A DNA stretch of 64,000 nucleotides from Oceanospirillum maris DSM 6286 (GCF_000422865.1 NZ_AUGW01000011.1:1-64000); one strand, 5' to 3'. Positions 44,107-53,385 are shown, counted from the stretch's first letter. Notes: generated from the sequence alone by a model not told the origin. A program made the numbers and translations.

Positions 44107-45945
44107 TTAAGCATCGCTCCTGTTCCTTTGGGCATTTTTTTGTTGCTCGCGCATCATTTCGCTAAGTTCTTCGTCATCCAATGACAGGCTTTGTTCAATG
44201 TTTTTTACCGTTAAATCACTGTGCGAGAATAGAGTCCCGCCCATCATGACGAGCTTGCGAGTGACATCAGAGGCATAACCGCTGTCGTTCATCAAGGATA
44301 CGGACATAGGGCCATTAATAAGCTTCTGGCGTATTAGGCTACTTAGGCTTTGGTTCAGGTTCTGGTCATACTCTTCCATATCTAATCGAAGGCGATCAAG
44401 AGATAAGATGATAGTGGAGTCATTCCCCTTTTTGTTTCTAACCTTGTGTAGCTCTCTTAGCACCGACGCTAGGCGCATTCTGATGGTGTTATATTCATGC
44501 TGAATATAAGGGTTCTCGGCTAAAAAATAGCGGGATAAGTTTTTCTGTAGATGCTTGGTATCTTTGATGGCCTCTACAATATCTCGCCCTGCGGCTCTTA
44601 GGCGGAAAAGCTCTTCAACTTGGCTGGATGACATCGCGCCTTGATAATCGCTACTGAAATCGACAATGGCCGCATATAGCGATTTCACCGAATCTTGATA
44701 CTGCTGATCAATGTTGGTGGGGATCACGTTACGAGAGTTAAATATGACCTCTTCTAATGGCTGGCTGCCATGAATATCATCAAGCTTTAAGCTTAAGCCA
44801 CCTGCAATAATACCTACGGCGTTGTCGTAGAGGTGTAATGTTTCTTGGCGCACTGCCGCAAGTGTTGTTTCAGGTAAGCCTGTTGCCGCTTGATTTAGAT
44901 AGCGAGGCATTGATGTTTCAGATGCTTTATCATCACGAATAACGCGTTGTAAGAAGCGCACCATTGCAGGTATCACCGGCAACATTAAGGCAACACCAAT
45001 ACTATTAAAGATGGTATGAAAGACAGCCAGTTTTAGTGTGTAGTTATCATTGGCAATGCCGATCATCGCACTTACGCTATCAACCGCTGCTGTTAGCTGA
45101 TAGATAAATAGAATGGCTACGAAGCCTGTTGTCGCATTAAAGATCAAGTGAGCAATCGCTAGCCTTCTACCTTCAAAATTGGCGCTTAAAGAGCCAATGA
45201 TCGCGGTAATAGTGGTGCCAACGTTGGCACCAATGGCGAGTGCCAAGGCATTTTCATACGTGATCTGTTGCGCCGACAAAGCGGTGATGATCAGGACTAA
45301 GGTGGCATGACTTGATTGCATAACGACCGTTGCAAATAGGCCTATCAGTGTAAAAAGAAATACCCCAGCATAACCTTCAACGGCGTAGGCTGTTAGATCA
45401 ATAGTATCCTTAAAGGCCTCAAAGCCCTCTTTCATATAATGAATACCAAGGAAAAGAAAACCTAAACCTGCCAGCACATAACCAATGCCTTTTAGTTCTT
45501 TGCTTTTTTGGAAGATCAGTAGAATACCAAAGACCAGCATTGGCATGGCATAAGCGGAGATTTTGACTTTTAGCCCAAGGCCTGCAACGAGCCACGCGCC
45601 TGTGGTTGTTCCTAGGTTGGCACCAAAAATAATACCAACACCTGCAGTTAACGAGATTAAGCCCGCAGAAAGAAAAGAGATGGTGATAACCGATACCAAG
45701 GAACTGGATTGCATCAAAGTTGTGGAAACAACGCCAAAGCTAAGGCTTTTCCAGAGTTTGTTTGTGGTTCTTTTTAGTAGTTTTTCGAGTAAGCCGCCAG
45801 TAAAGGCTTTAAAGCCCTCTTCAAGAGCGAGCATACCGAACAGAAAGATGGCTACGCCAGCGGTGATGACTTTAAAGTCAGGGCTCAGCCAAAAGCCGTA
45901 ACCCAGTACGGCTAAAATGGTAGGGAGAATAATTTTTCGCATCAT
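44107..45945 (-). CDS. Na+/phosphate cotransporter family protein with PhoU-like C-terminus
   Basis: A 612-residue membrane protein of the Na/Pi symporter (SLC34/YjbB-like) family. Two inverted repeats each carry the QSS motif and a GAN-GTT block: MQSSSLVSVIT and GANLGTTTGAWLV in the first, MQSSHATLVLI and GANVGTTITAIIG in the second. The last ~230 residues are helical and resemble PhoU, as in bacterial members. Two Met codons at the start are possible; AAGGAT precedes the first. The small basic protein gene follows directly. Phosphate import or export is likely; direction cannot be judged. Confidence 0.9.
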   Translation of the reverse strand: MMRKIILPTILAVLGYGFWLSPDFKVITAGVAIFLFGMLALEEGFKAFTGGLLEKLLKRTTNKLWKSLSFGVVSTTLMQSSSLVSVITISFLSAGLISLTAGVGIIFGANLGTTTGAWLVAGLGLKVKISAYAMPMLVFGILLIFQKSKELKGIGYVLAGLGFLFLGIHYMKEGFEAFKDTIDLTAYAVEGYAGVFLFTLIGLFATVVMQSSHATLVLIITALSAQQITYENALALAIGANVGTTITAIIGSLSANFEGRRLAIAHLIFNATTGFVAILFIYQLTAAVDSVSAMIGIANDNYTLKLAVFHTIFNSIGVALMLPVIPAMVRFLQRVIRDDKASETSMPRYLNQAATGLPETTLAAVRQETLHLYDNAVGIIAGGLSLKLDDIHGSQPLEEVIFNSRNVIPTNIDQQYQDSVKSLYAAIVDFSSDYQGAMSSSQVEELFRLRAAGRDIVEAIKDTKHLQKNLSRYFLAENPYIQHEYNTIRMRLASVLRELHKVRNKKGNDSTIILSLDRLRLDMEEYDQNLNQSLSSLIRQKLINGPMSVSLMNDSGYASDVTRKLVMMGGTLFSHSDLTVKNIEQSLSLDDEELSEMMREQQKNAQRNRSDA

Positions 45946-46548
45946 AAATGGGGCTATCCTTGCGGGCTTGGGCCCATACCCAGAGGTATTAACATGTTGA
46001 TTTATAGGTGGTGTTTGGCATAACCATAGCAGATAAAGGGCTATGTAACAGTATTGGCTAGAGGGTAAAGGTAGGTTTACGTTATCAAAGTCATTTTTTT
46101 GTCACATATCACAGGCAAAAGGAAGATAAGCTTTACATAAAATATCTGGTAGGTTGATTTGTGGGGTGATATTTATAAGAGCCTTGGCTCTAATGTGACA
46201 GGCAGTGTCATTAGTTGCAGCCTATAAATGGGTACTGGGGCAAAAGGAAGCATTTTTCTTAAAATATGCGACTTTGTTCAAAAATAAAAAATATTTTTTG
46301 AACAAAGACATTGATTGGAATTTGATTCTTTATGTATCTAAATGTTGCTAGAATGTTTCATTCTAATACATAAGTCTACCTAGGTACGCCGATAATCGGT
46401 TGGTTTGGTACTGTGATTGCTGTAACGAGTGACTTTTGATGTTTTATCAGGCTTGGCTTTAAATAGGTAACGGTTGATCGTAATAGCTAAAGAGGATGGG
46501 GCTTGATGGAAACAGTGATGACAGATGATTACGGAAGGAATTTGCACA
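45946..46548. other. Large divergent intergenic region with inverted repeats
   Basis: About 600 bases without a convincing gene. It holds a perfect palindrome TGACA-GGCAG-TGTCA (46196-46210), a long AT-rich inverted repeat at 46272-46307 and TGTCACATATCACA near 46100. It must contain promoters for the Na/Pi symporter and the GGDEF-EAL gene. No Pho box is convincing. Confidence 0.5.
46272..46307. repeat. Perfect 13-bp AT-rich inverted repeat
   Basis: Arms CTTTGTTCAAAAA and TTTTTGAACAAAG separated by ten A/T bases. No T-run follows, so it looks like an operator or a cruciform-forming element rather than a terminator. Confidence 0.7.
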
Positions 46549-48768
46549 ATGAGATTAAGTGCTATGCATAAAAGTACTCTAGATGCTGATCTGTGTGCTC
46601 GTAGTGGTGCTGACCAAGTGCCGATTACGACGGCAGAGCAAGAGCAAGTCCTTCAGTTCCAGCAGTCTGTTTTTAATGATGTCGTCACTAATAAATCCTG
46701 TCAGTCTATTTTAGATAATCTGTGTCTTTTAGCTGAACAGTTACTACCAAACTCCGTTGCTACTTTAATGGTGTATGATTCTGCAGAGAATGCCTTGAGC
46801 CTTTTAGCGGCACCGAGTGTTCCTCAAGAGCAACATCAAGCATTGTCGGGTTTGGTGGTTGGGCCTCGTGGTGGCTCCTGTGGTAATGCGATTTTTCGTA
46901 ATGAACCTATTTTTGTCCGTGATACATTGTCTGATGAACGTTGGGCGGATCTGCGTCATTTAGCCGAAAGCTTTAATCTGCGGGCGTGTTGGTCTATGCC
47001 GATACGTAATCCTGAGCAGCAAGCGGTAGGCAGTTTTGCGCTTTCTTCTTTTGAAAATAGAATGCCATCGAGCTTTCATTGCCGAGTTTTGCAGATTGGT
47101 GCTGATATGGCCGGTTTGGTTTTAGCGCGTCAGCAGCAAGAAGAAGCGATATCGGAACAGCGCAAGCGCCTTGAATTGCTAGGAAAGGCGATTGAAAGCG
47201 CATCGGAAGGGGTTGTTATTACTGATGCCGACAATAACATTATAGAGGTCAATCCCTTTTTTGAGCAGGTTACAGGTTACACCCATGAAGAGGTAATGGG
47301 TCGCAATCCGAGCTTTCTTTCTTCAGGATCTCACTCTAAAGACTTTTACCAAAGTATGTGGCAAGAGTTACTGGAGCAAGGGCGCTGGTCTGGTGAGGTG
47401 ATTAACCAATGCAAAGATGGGCGGCAATGGTCTCAATGGCTTAGCTTGAGTGTGCTGCGTGATGATCGGGGCGTTATTCAAAATTATGTGGGTGTGTTTG
47501 CGGACTTAACCGAGATTAAAAGCGAGCGAGACCGTCACGTTGAAGCCCTGAAAACAGATTCGTTAACAGGCTTGCCAAATAAAAATCAACTGCAAGAAGC
47601 ACTGGATGTTTGTGGTTGTGATAGCGCCCTGTTAGTGCTAAATGTTAATAATTTTAGCCTGATTAATTCAGCCTATGGTTTAGATTTTGCCGACTGTTTA
47701 CTGGCCGCGATTACGGATCGTTTGAAGATTGTTTTAGAAGGTGCATGCATTTATCGTTTAAATGCCGATGAGTTTGCGGTGCATTATGATGAAGAGGTGT
47801 CTTTGCAGGCGGTCTTCAATAAAGTACGTGAAAATTTTTTCTTAAACCAACTTCAAGTAGATAATCTTAGCTTTAACATCAGTTTTTCTTATGGTGGTGC
47901 AGTAGGTGCTGACGATCTTATTCGTAAAGCATTACTGGCTTTAAAGAAAGCAAAGGAGGGTGGTCGAGGTCGTTTTTATCAGTATGCTGATCAACGGGAT
48001 GAGCTTGAGCAGCATCAGCGTCTTGAATATATGCAGTGGAACGCACTGCTACACAGAGCGTTAAATGAAGATTGCTTGGTGCCTTATTTTCAAGGCATTC
48101 GAGATAATGATAGTGGCGATATTAATTATTATGAATGCCTGATTCGTATGCAAATTGATGGCAAAGTCTATGGCCCCTATCAATTTCTTCAGCCGGCTAA
48201 ACTATCTGGTTTGTTGCCGGTAATTACCCGTACGGTGATTGAAAAAAGCTGTCAGGTAATGGCGCATAATCAGTGTGATTTTTCTATCAATATTACAGAA
48301 GATGATTTAAGCCATCATTATTTAGAAGAGTATCTTGTACAGCGATGTGAAACATACGGTATCCCGCCTCGTCGAATAACATTAGAGATTCTTGAAGGTG
48401 TTAGTGCTGCAGGTAAGAAAAACCATGTGAAGCAGCTAGCTTCTCTTAAGGCACAAGGCTTTCGGTTAGCAATTGACGATTTTGGTACTGAGTATTCCAA
48501 TTTCGAGCGAATTTTAGAGCTTGATGTGGATATGATAAAAATTGATGCGAAATACATTAAGTCGATTGATACTGATAGCACGAGTTATGAAATTACTCGG
48601 GCGATTGTATTTTTTGCACAAAATGCGGGCATTCCTGTGGTGGCTGAATTTGTACACTCGGAGTCGGTGCAACGAGTCGTTGAATCTCTTGGGATTCGTT
48701 TTTCTCAAGGTTATCTATTTAGTGAGCCTGCACCTCAGGTTATTGCCTACGTTAAAGCGGAAGATTAA
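46549..48768 (+). CDS. GAF-PAS-GGDEF-EAL signalling protein (degenerate GGDEF, likely phosphodiesterase)
   Basis: A 739-residue cytoplasmic protein. The start is placed at the ATG at 46549, eight bases after AAGGAA. A GAF domain (~40-195), a PAS domain (~215-335), a GGDEF domain and an EAL domain follow in order. The GGDEF site reads NADEF near residue 405 and so should not make c-di-GMP, though it may still bind GTP. The EAL domain keeps the metal and catalytic residues: ECL near 529 (Ala changed to Cys), NITEDDL, EILEG, DDFG near 642, KIDAKYIK, AEFVHSE and FSQGYLF. It is probably a c-di-GMP phosphodiesterase tuned by GAF and PAS inputs. Confidence 0.9.
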   Translation: MRLSAMHKSTLDADLCARSGADQVPITTAEQEQVLQFQQSVFNDVVTNKSCQSILDNLCLLAEQLLPNSVATLMVYDSAENALSLLAAPSVPQEQHQALSGLVVGPRGGSCGNAIFRNEPIFVRDTLSDERWADLRHLAESFNLRACWSMPIRNPEQQAVGSFALSSFENRMPSSFHCRVLQIGADMAGLVLARQQQEEAISEQRKRLELLGKAIESASEGVVITDADNNIIEVNPFFEQVTGYTHEEVMGRNPSFLSSGSHSKDFYQSMWQELLEQGRWSGEVINQCKDGRQWSQWLSLSVLRDDRGVIQNYVGVFADLTEIKSERDRHVEALKTDSLTGLPNKNQLQEALDVCGCDSALLVLNVNNFSLINSAYGLDFADCLLAAITDRLKIVLEGACIYRLNADEFAVHYDEEVSLQAVFNKVRENFFLNQLQVDNLSFNISFSYGGAVGADDLIRKALLALKKAKEGGRGRFYQYADQRDELEQHQRLEYMQWNALLHRALNEDCLVPYFQGIRDNDSGDINYYECLIRMQIDGKVYGPYQFLQPAKLSGLLPVITRTVIEKSCQVMAHNQCDFSINITEDDLSHHYLEEYLVQRCETYGIPPRRITLEILEGVSAAGKKNHVKQLASLKAQGFRLAIDDFGTEYSNFERILELDVDMIKIDAKYIKSIDTDSTSYEITRAIVFFAQNAGIPVVAEFVHSESVQRVVESLGIRFSQGYLFSEPAPQVIAYVKAED

Positions 48769-48831
48769 GAAAAAGACGGTTTCACTTCTTTCCTCTTTCT
48801 GCTATTCGTTTTCTTATTGCTGGTTTTCCTG

Positions 48832-49530
48832 TTACTGCTCTGCTGAGGCTTTGAGCTGCAAGGTGCGATCGGCAATTAGCTCGGCATCTTCATCTTGATG
48901 AGTGACTAAGATGAGTGTCTTGTTATTTTTTCTTGCGACATCTGCGGTCCAGCGTGCGGCTTTTCGACGAGTATCTTGATCCAGTTCAGCAAATGGCTCA
49001 TCCAATAGAATCAACGGTTCTGGGCGCAGTAAGGTGCGAATTAAACCAATACGCTGGCGCTGTCCGCCAGATAGCTCGGTTGGTTGCTTGCTCAGTTGGT
49101 CTGCAATATCTAATGCCTCTGCCGCTTGTTGAATTAAGCGGATATCGGGTTGGCTCTGGAATCCCAAGCGTAGGTTGGCTAATACGCTTAAATGCTCGAA
49201 TAGGTTATGTTCTTGAAATAGCATACTGATAGGGCGCTTATGAGCGGGTAATGCCAGAAGATCCTGACCTTGCCAAAAAGCTTGACCGCTCTTAGCTGTT
49301 TCAAAGCCTGCCAAGGTATGCAGTAGCGTACTTTTCCCCACACCACTTTTCCCCTGAATCGCCAAACACTCATACGGGGCTAAAGCTAAATCATAGTGCA
49401 GCGGGTATCCATCAAGGACAACCTTTAGCTGATCAACGATAAGCCCTTGGGATAGAGTATGAACTGTCGTCTTGTGACTGATGGTGCCGGAGGGCGCGAT
49501 GATGCTGGCGGGCTTTATTGTGTCAGCCAT
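48832..49530 (-). CDS. thiQ: Thiamine ABC transporter ATP-binding protein ThiQ
   Basis: A 232-residue ATPase. The start is placed at the ATG at 49530 (GGAAAT upstream), overlapping the thiP stop by eight bases; a TTG further upstream would extend deep into thiP. Walker A is GKSGVGKST, the signature LSGGQRQRIGLIRTLL and Walker B LILLDEPFAELD. Its place as the last gene of thiBPQ defines it as the ThiQ of thiamine and thiamine pyrophosphate uptake, not as the missing FbpC. Confidence 0.92.
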   Translation of the reverse strand: MADTIKPASIIAPSGTISHKTTVHTLSQGLIVDQLKVVLDGYPLHYDLALAPYECLAIQGKSGVGKSTLLHTLAGFETAKSGQAFWQGQDLLALPAHKRPISMLFQEHNLFEHLSVLANLRLGFQSQPDIRLIQQAAEALDIADQLSKQPTELSGGQRQRIGLIRTLLRPEPLILLDEPFAELDQDTRRKAARWTADVARKNNKTLILVTHQDEDAELIADRTLQLKASAEQ

Positions 49531-51202
49531 GAGTGGATTTCCGTTTGTTTTTTGCTGAGGTATTGCGCTCAAAAAGATAAACCAATAGAGCGCAAAGACT
49601 AAGAAGTATTAAAGATGCAACGGCGGCCTCTGCCATGCGATAGCTACCGGCATACCCATAAATAAGCCAAGGTAGTGTGGTGTAGTGGCTATCGCCAAAA
49701 ATGGAAAATACCGCAACATCGCCTAACGCCAATAAAAGCGCCAACGCAAAGCTACCTAGGGTTATTGGGCGAACAAAGGGCCATATCACCTGTATTTTTT
49801 GGGTGAAATTAAGATGGAGGTTTTCACTTAAACGGCTATATTGCTGATCAAATTGCAGCAGCCTAGGCTTTAACTGGGCGATAATAAAAGGCAATAACAA
49901 TACGCTGTTAATCAGTATAAGCCATACCATGCCCCAGCGGTCTAGGTCGATTCTAGGCAGTAATAAAATGTATAGCCCCGCTGATAACACCATTGCAGGG
50001 GCAACCAAAGAATGGGTTGCCAGCCATTGATAAATAATACGCCGATTTTCTTGTCGTTTAAGGCTGGCTTGGCGTATAGGGATCAGTAATAGCCACGCTA
50101 ATGTCATTGCGATTAGGGCAGCGATCAGTCCTAGGGCTAATGAATAACCCGCAGCGCTGATGAGACTGTTAATATTGAGCTTTGCTATTGACGCATCGAA
50201 TACAGCAGGTAATAGCGCAAGAATGGGTAGCAGCAATATCACCCATGCCAAGCCGTACAAGGTTTGATGAATCCATTCGCTGAGGGTTGATAACCGTGGC
50301 TGTAAACGCTGACTGGCGGTGTCGGCGCTAAGCCAGTTGAGCTTGCCCATTCGAGCAATTAAAGCAAAAATTAAACCCGCTAACGTAAACTGAAGCCACG
50401 CTAAAGTGAGTGCTTCGCTAAGATTAAAATCGTATTTTAACGCTTGATAAATAGCGACCTCTAACGTGGTTGACCCCGGCCCGCCTCCCAGTGCAAGGAC
50501 GACTGAAAAACTATTAAAACAGAGTACAAAAATAAAGCCTAAGAGCATTAATAGGCTGGGCTTTAGCGCAGGCCACTCAACGTGAGTGAATTGCTGCCAG
50601 CGGCTTAATCCTAGTTGTTGGGCCAGTCGCCAGCTAGAATCGGGGATATGGCTCATCTGTTGGCTTAATACGCGAACCGCTAAGGGCGTATTGAGATAAA
50701 TATGGGCAATAAGAATGCCATTTAGACCGTATAGGTTCCAATCGTCAGGTAATAACGGCGTGATAACCCCTGAGCGTCCCAGTAGTGTGACCAATCCGGT
50801 GATCAGTACTAGGGTGGGCATAACAAAGCTTAATAAACAAAGGCTTAAGAATGCCGGTTTAGACGCCTGTAGCTGAGGAATAAAGTGCAATGCCCGTGCG
50901 ATGGGTAGTGCTAGAGCAACGGAGAACAGGGCGCTTAATATCGATTGTTCTAAGGAGAAGCCTAAAATTTGCAGTATATAAGGGTCGACCAGTAACTCAG
51001 GCTGAAGCCGTGCTTGGTCGAAACCGATTAAGCCATAGAAGGCCAAACCTGTCATCAGCAAAATTAGCCCGTAAGCCGCGCCAACGGCTAGGGGCAAGCA
51101 TCGGGACAGACATCGACTGAGCAGCGAGCTTGACGGCTGTTTTTGCGACAGGCCAAGTTTCTGCGACAGGTTAAGAGAAGGGTTGTTAGCGATTTTGCGC
51201 AT
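49523..51202 (-). CDS. thiP: Thiamine ABC transporter permease ThiP
   Basis: A 559-residue permease with two fused BPD-transport domains and about twelve helices. Both EAA loops are visible: SWRLAQQLGLSRWQQFTHVEWPAL in half one, and QYSRLSENLHLNFTQKIQVIWPFV, more divergent, in half two. ALGGGPGSTTLEVAIYQAL near residue 235 is a typical ThiP stretch. It follows thiB by two bases and overlaps thiQ, so the operon is thiB-thiP-thiQ. Confidence 0.92.
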   Translation of the reverse strand: MRKIANNPSLNLSQKLGLSQKQPSSSLLSRCLSRCLPLAVGAAYGLILLMTGLAFYGLIGFDQARLQPELLVDPYILQILGFSLEQSILSALFSVALALPIARALHFIPQLQASKPAFLSLCLLSFVMPTLVLITGLVTLLGRSGVITPLLPDDWNLYGLNGILIAHIYLNTPLAVRVLSQQMSHIPDSSWRLAQQLGLSRWQQFTHVEWPALKPSLLMLLGFIFVLCFNSFSVVLALGGGPGSTTLEVAIYQALKYDFNLSEALTLAWLQFTLAGLIFALIARMGKLNWLSADTASQRLQPRLSTLSEWIHQTLYGLAWVILLLPILALLPAVFDASIAKLNINSLISAAGYSLALGLIAALIAMTLAWLLLIPIRQASLKRQENRRIIYQWLATHSLVAPAMVLSAGLYILLLPRIDLDRWGMVWLILINSVLLLPFIIAQLKPRLLQFDQQYSRLSENLHLNFTQKIQVIWPFVRPITLGSFALALLLALGDVAVFSIFGDSHYTTLPWLIYGYAGSYRMAEAAVASLILLSLCALLVYLFERNTSAKNKRKSTHG

Positions 51203-51204
51203 TG

Positions 51205-52221
51205 TTATCGGCTAGCCGCTTGACGCCATTCCCGCAGCCATGCACTGCGTTTCTCCGCCAGCACTTCTGGGGAGAAGCCGATGGTTTTAGGTTCGATCAA
51301 CTGGTCAAAGGCTGCAGGCAGCTCTGCGTTGTCGATAACAGGCAGCATCCAGTTCGTCACGGGGATAATACTTTGTGCTTCTGGCGAGATCAAAAAAGCT
51401 AGAAATTGATTCGCCAACTCTTTTTTATCGCTGTAACGGCTAATTGCCGCAACTTCCACTTGGGCCACATGGCCTTCGTCAAAGAGTGCCGCTTTGTAGT
51501 GTGTTTTTTCTTCAGCAATCACATGGTAAGCCGGTGAGGTGGTATAGCTGAGAACGTAATCACTGCCACCTTCTAAAAACATGCTGTAGGCTTCCCACCA
51601 ACCTTTTGTGACGGTCACGGTATGGCTGGCTAATGTTTGCCACTGTGATGCTGCCTGGTCACCGTAAACAGCTTTCATCCAAGTCATTAAGCCCTGGCCT
51701 GGGGTGCTGGTGCGAGGGTCTTGATAAATAACCTGTGCGTCAGAATGAATCAGTTGGGCAAGAGAGGTCGCCGGTTTTTTGATTTTATTGCTATCGTAGA
51801 TAAAAGCAAAATAGCCATAATCAAAGGGCACAAAGGTATCGTCTTGCCAGTTCAGGCTTGGGGATAAATGACCAACATCAATACTATGGGGCTGTACTAA
51901 TGCTTGCTGACGAGCGGTTTCGATAAGAGCGTTATCTAGGCCGAGTAATACATCCGCTTTGGTTTTTTTACCTTCAATACGGGCACGGTTTAAAATACTG
52001 ACACCATCCTCTACAGCGATAAAGTTCAGGCTGCAGTCGCATTGGGCTTCAAAAATGTTTTTCAGTTGCGGCCCTGGCCCCCACTCAGAAACAAACGAGT
52101 CGTAGGTATAAATATTGAGTTCGGATTTGGCTGCCTGTACCTGTAAGCTGGCAAATAGCAGCCCTATTGCGATAAATACTTTTCTGCAGGTAAGATTTTT
52201 GCGAGTAAGGTCAGTCTTCAT
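51205..52221 (-). CDS. thiB: Thiamine-binding periplasmic protein ThiB
   Basis: A 338-residue binding protein. The start is placed at the ATG at 52221, giving a Sec signal peptide (KVFIAIGLLFASLQVQA) and a mature start near KSELNIYTYDSFVSEWG, which is the ThiB hallmark. FEAQCDCSLNFIAVEDGVSILNR and ADVLLGLDNALIETA are also conserved in ThiB. It delivers thiamine, TMP and TPP to ThiPQ. The upstream region is shared with the divergent thiamine-kinase-like gene and carries inverted repeats, but no recognisable TPP riboswitch. Confidence 0.93.
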   Translation of the reverse strand: MKTDLTRKNLTCRKVFIAIGLLFASLQVQAAKSELNIYTYDSFVSEWGPGPQLKNIFEAQCDCSLNFIAVEDGVSILNRARIEGKKTKADVLLGLDNALIETARQQALVQPHSIDVGHLSPSLNWQDDTFVPFDYGYFAFIYDSNKIKKPATSLAQLIHSDAQVIYQDPRTSTPGQGLMTWMKAVYGDQAASQWQTLASHTVTVTKGWWEAYSMFLEGGSDYVLSYTTSPAYHVIAEEKTHYKAALFDEGHVAQVEVAAISRYSDKKELANQFLAFLISPEAQSIIPVTNWMLPVIDNAELPAAFDQLIEPKTIGFSPEVLAEKRSAWLREWRQAASR

Positions 52222-52322
52222 ATACAGTTCTATCCCTGTTGAGAGGTGGATTACGGGAAGCATTATTTTTAATATGTTACATATTGAAAGAAACAGAAGT
52301 GAATTATCCGTTTAATTTTTAG

Positions 52323-52445
52323 TGTGGCGCGTTACACTGCGCCACAGGATGCAATACGCTGTTTGCTAATGTATTTGTGCTGCAGTTAATGCGTTGTAAA
52401 GATGTCGTAAAAAAAAGTGAACACTTCGTAAAACGCGCAGTGTAA
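52323..52445. promoter_or_regulatory. Inverted repeats in the thiB-thiK divergent region
   Basis: A perfect 8-bp stem TGTGGCGC / GCGCCACA (52323-52346) encloses GTTACACT. The segment TTACACTGCGC (52332-52342) recurs inverted as GCGCAGTGTAA at 52435-52445, and two TCGTAAAA repeats lie between. The conserved TPP-riboswitch strings CTGAGA and CCTGATCTG are absent from both strands. The repeats could be sites for a protein regulator. Confidence 0.6.
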
Positions 52446-52484
52446 AAATGAGATGAATCATATCGGAAACTGACCGGACTCGCT

Positions 52485-53267
52485 ATGCACGAAGCAATTT
52501 TTGAACAGGTAAACCGGCAGTTGAATGTCTATGTTCATTGGATGCCGGTGAGCCGTGCAGGAACCAGTAACAGGCTTTATCAGGGCAGTAGCCATGATCA
52601 AGTTCTGATTCTTCGCATTAATGCCCGTAATGGGCTTGCGTTTGGCGTTTCTCGGCAACGAGAGGCGGAGGTATTAGAGCGTATTCAAGGACAGCCTTGG
52701 GGGTTGCAGGTGCTATGCAATCGTCCTGATTTAGGCTGGTGCCTTATGGCTCATCACGGACTAAGCCTTGGTGTCGACGCTATTACGGATAATATTCGAT
52801 ACCAGTTATTAACGGCAGTAAAAAACCTGCAAGAAATACCCTTGCCTGCGGATACCGCACAAAGAAAACGAGCTAGCCTAGATTATCCCGAGTTATTTGA
52901 GCACTACCAACGTTGTTTGAATAAAGAATCAGACCCGCTGCATTGGCTTAATCTTTTGAATCGATTGGTGCAGCTATTTGTTTCTTTGCCTAACGTTCCT
53001 CGCTGTTATACCCATCATGATCTTCATCCCGGTAACTGCTGTTGGCGAAATGATCAGCTGGTTCTTATTGATTGGGAATACGCGGGTATTGGTAATCCAT
53101 GGTTTGATGCCGCCACACTATACCGCCATTGTAGTATTTCCGCTAAAGAGCTAAGAGCGTTACCTGCCTTTCGTCATTTGACGGCACCTATGTTTGAACT
53201 AGGACTGCAGCAAGCCCAAGAAGCAGCCCGTTTACTAGAGACGCTTTGGCATAAAGCCCGCCATTGA
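52485..53267 (+). CDS. Thiamine kinase-like phosphotransferase (ThiK/APH fold)
   Basis: A 260-residue aminoglycoside-phosphotransferase/choline-kinase fold protein. The catalytic loop reads YTHHDLHPGNCCWRNDQLVL near residue 177, followed by IDWEYAGIGNPWFDAATLYR, where the Asp of the DFG-equivalent binds metal. The N-terminal lobe has the SRAGTSNRLYQG nucleotide loop. Divergent from thiBPQ, it is best read as a thiamine salvage kinase making thiamine monophosphate after import. A terminator stem overlaps its last codons. Choline or another small substrate cannot be excluded. Confidence 0.82.
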   Translation: MHEAIFEQVNRQLNVYVHWMPVSRAGTSNRLYQGSSHDQVLILRINARNGLAFGVSRQREAEVLERIQGQPWGLQVLCNRPDLGWCLMAHHGLSLGVDAITDNIRYQLLTAVKNLQEIPLPADTAQRKRASLDYPELFEHYQRCLNKESDPLHWLNLLNRLVQLFVSLPNVPRCYTHHDLHPGNCCWRNDQLVLIDWEYAGIGNPWFDAATLYRHCSISAKELRALPAFRHLTAPMFELGLQQAQEAARLLETLWHKARH

Positions 53268-53280
53268 TCACGGGCTTTTA
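53253..53280 (+). terminator. Terminator overlapping the end of the thiK-like gene
   Basis: Perfect stem AAAGCCCG / CGGGCTTT with a 10-base loop that contains the stop codon, followed by a short T-run. Confidence 0.8.
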
Positions 53281-53370
53281 TCTATCGGCAGTAGGCTTTT
53301 TGGCATTAGGGGCGACAAGTGGATATTTCAGTGGAAATGTCGGCAGTGTAGCCAAAAGGCAATCTATTTG

Positions 53371-53379
53371 TGCTATAAT
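53371..53379 (+). promoter_or_regulatory. Extended -10 promoter ahead of BCCT gene
   Basis: TGCTATAAT is a perfect extended -10 element. No good -35 is seen, as is usual for this promoter class. Predicted start is near 53386, downstream of the thiK terminator. Confidence 0.6.
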
Positions 53380-53385
53380 GTTTAG

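Noticed and set aside
45563-45901. 112-codon frame opposite the Na/Pi symporter gene
   Set aside because: Low-complexity translation of the reverse strand of conserved helices; no independent support.
48542-48898. 118-codon frame across the end of the GGDEF-EAL gene and thiQ
   Set aside because: Its Cys/Ser-rich tail is an out-of-frame reading and it overlaps two real genes.
48832-49530. ABC ATPase considered as the missing fbpC
   Set aside because: It overlaps thiP and completes thiBPQ, 40 kb from fbpAB; operon context makes it ThiQ.
52222-52484. TPP riboswitch expected before thiB
   Set aside because: The conserved TPP-aptamer strings are absent on both strands.
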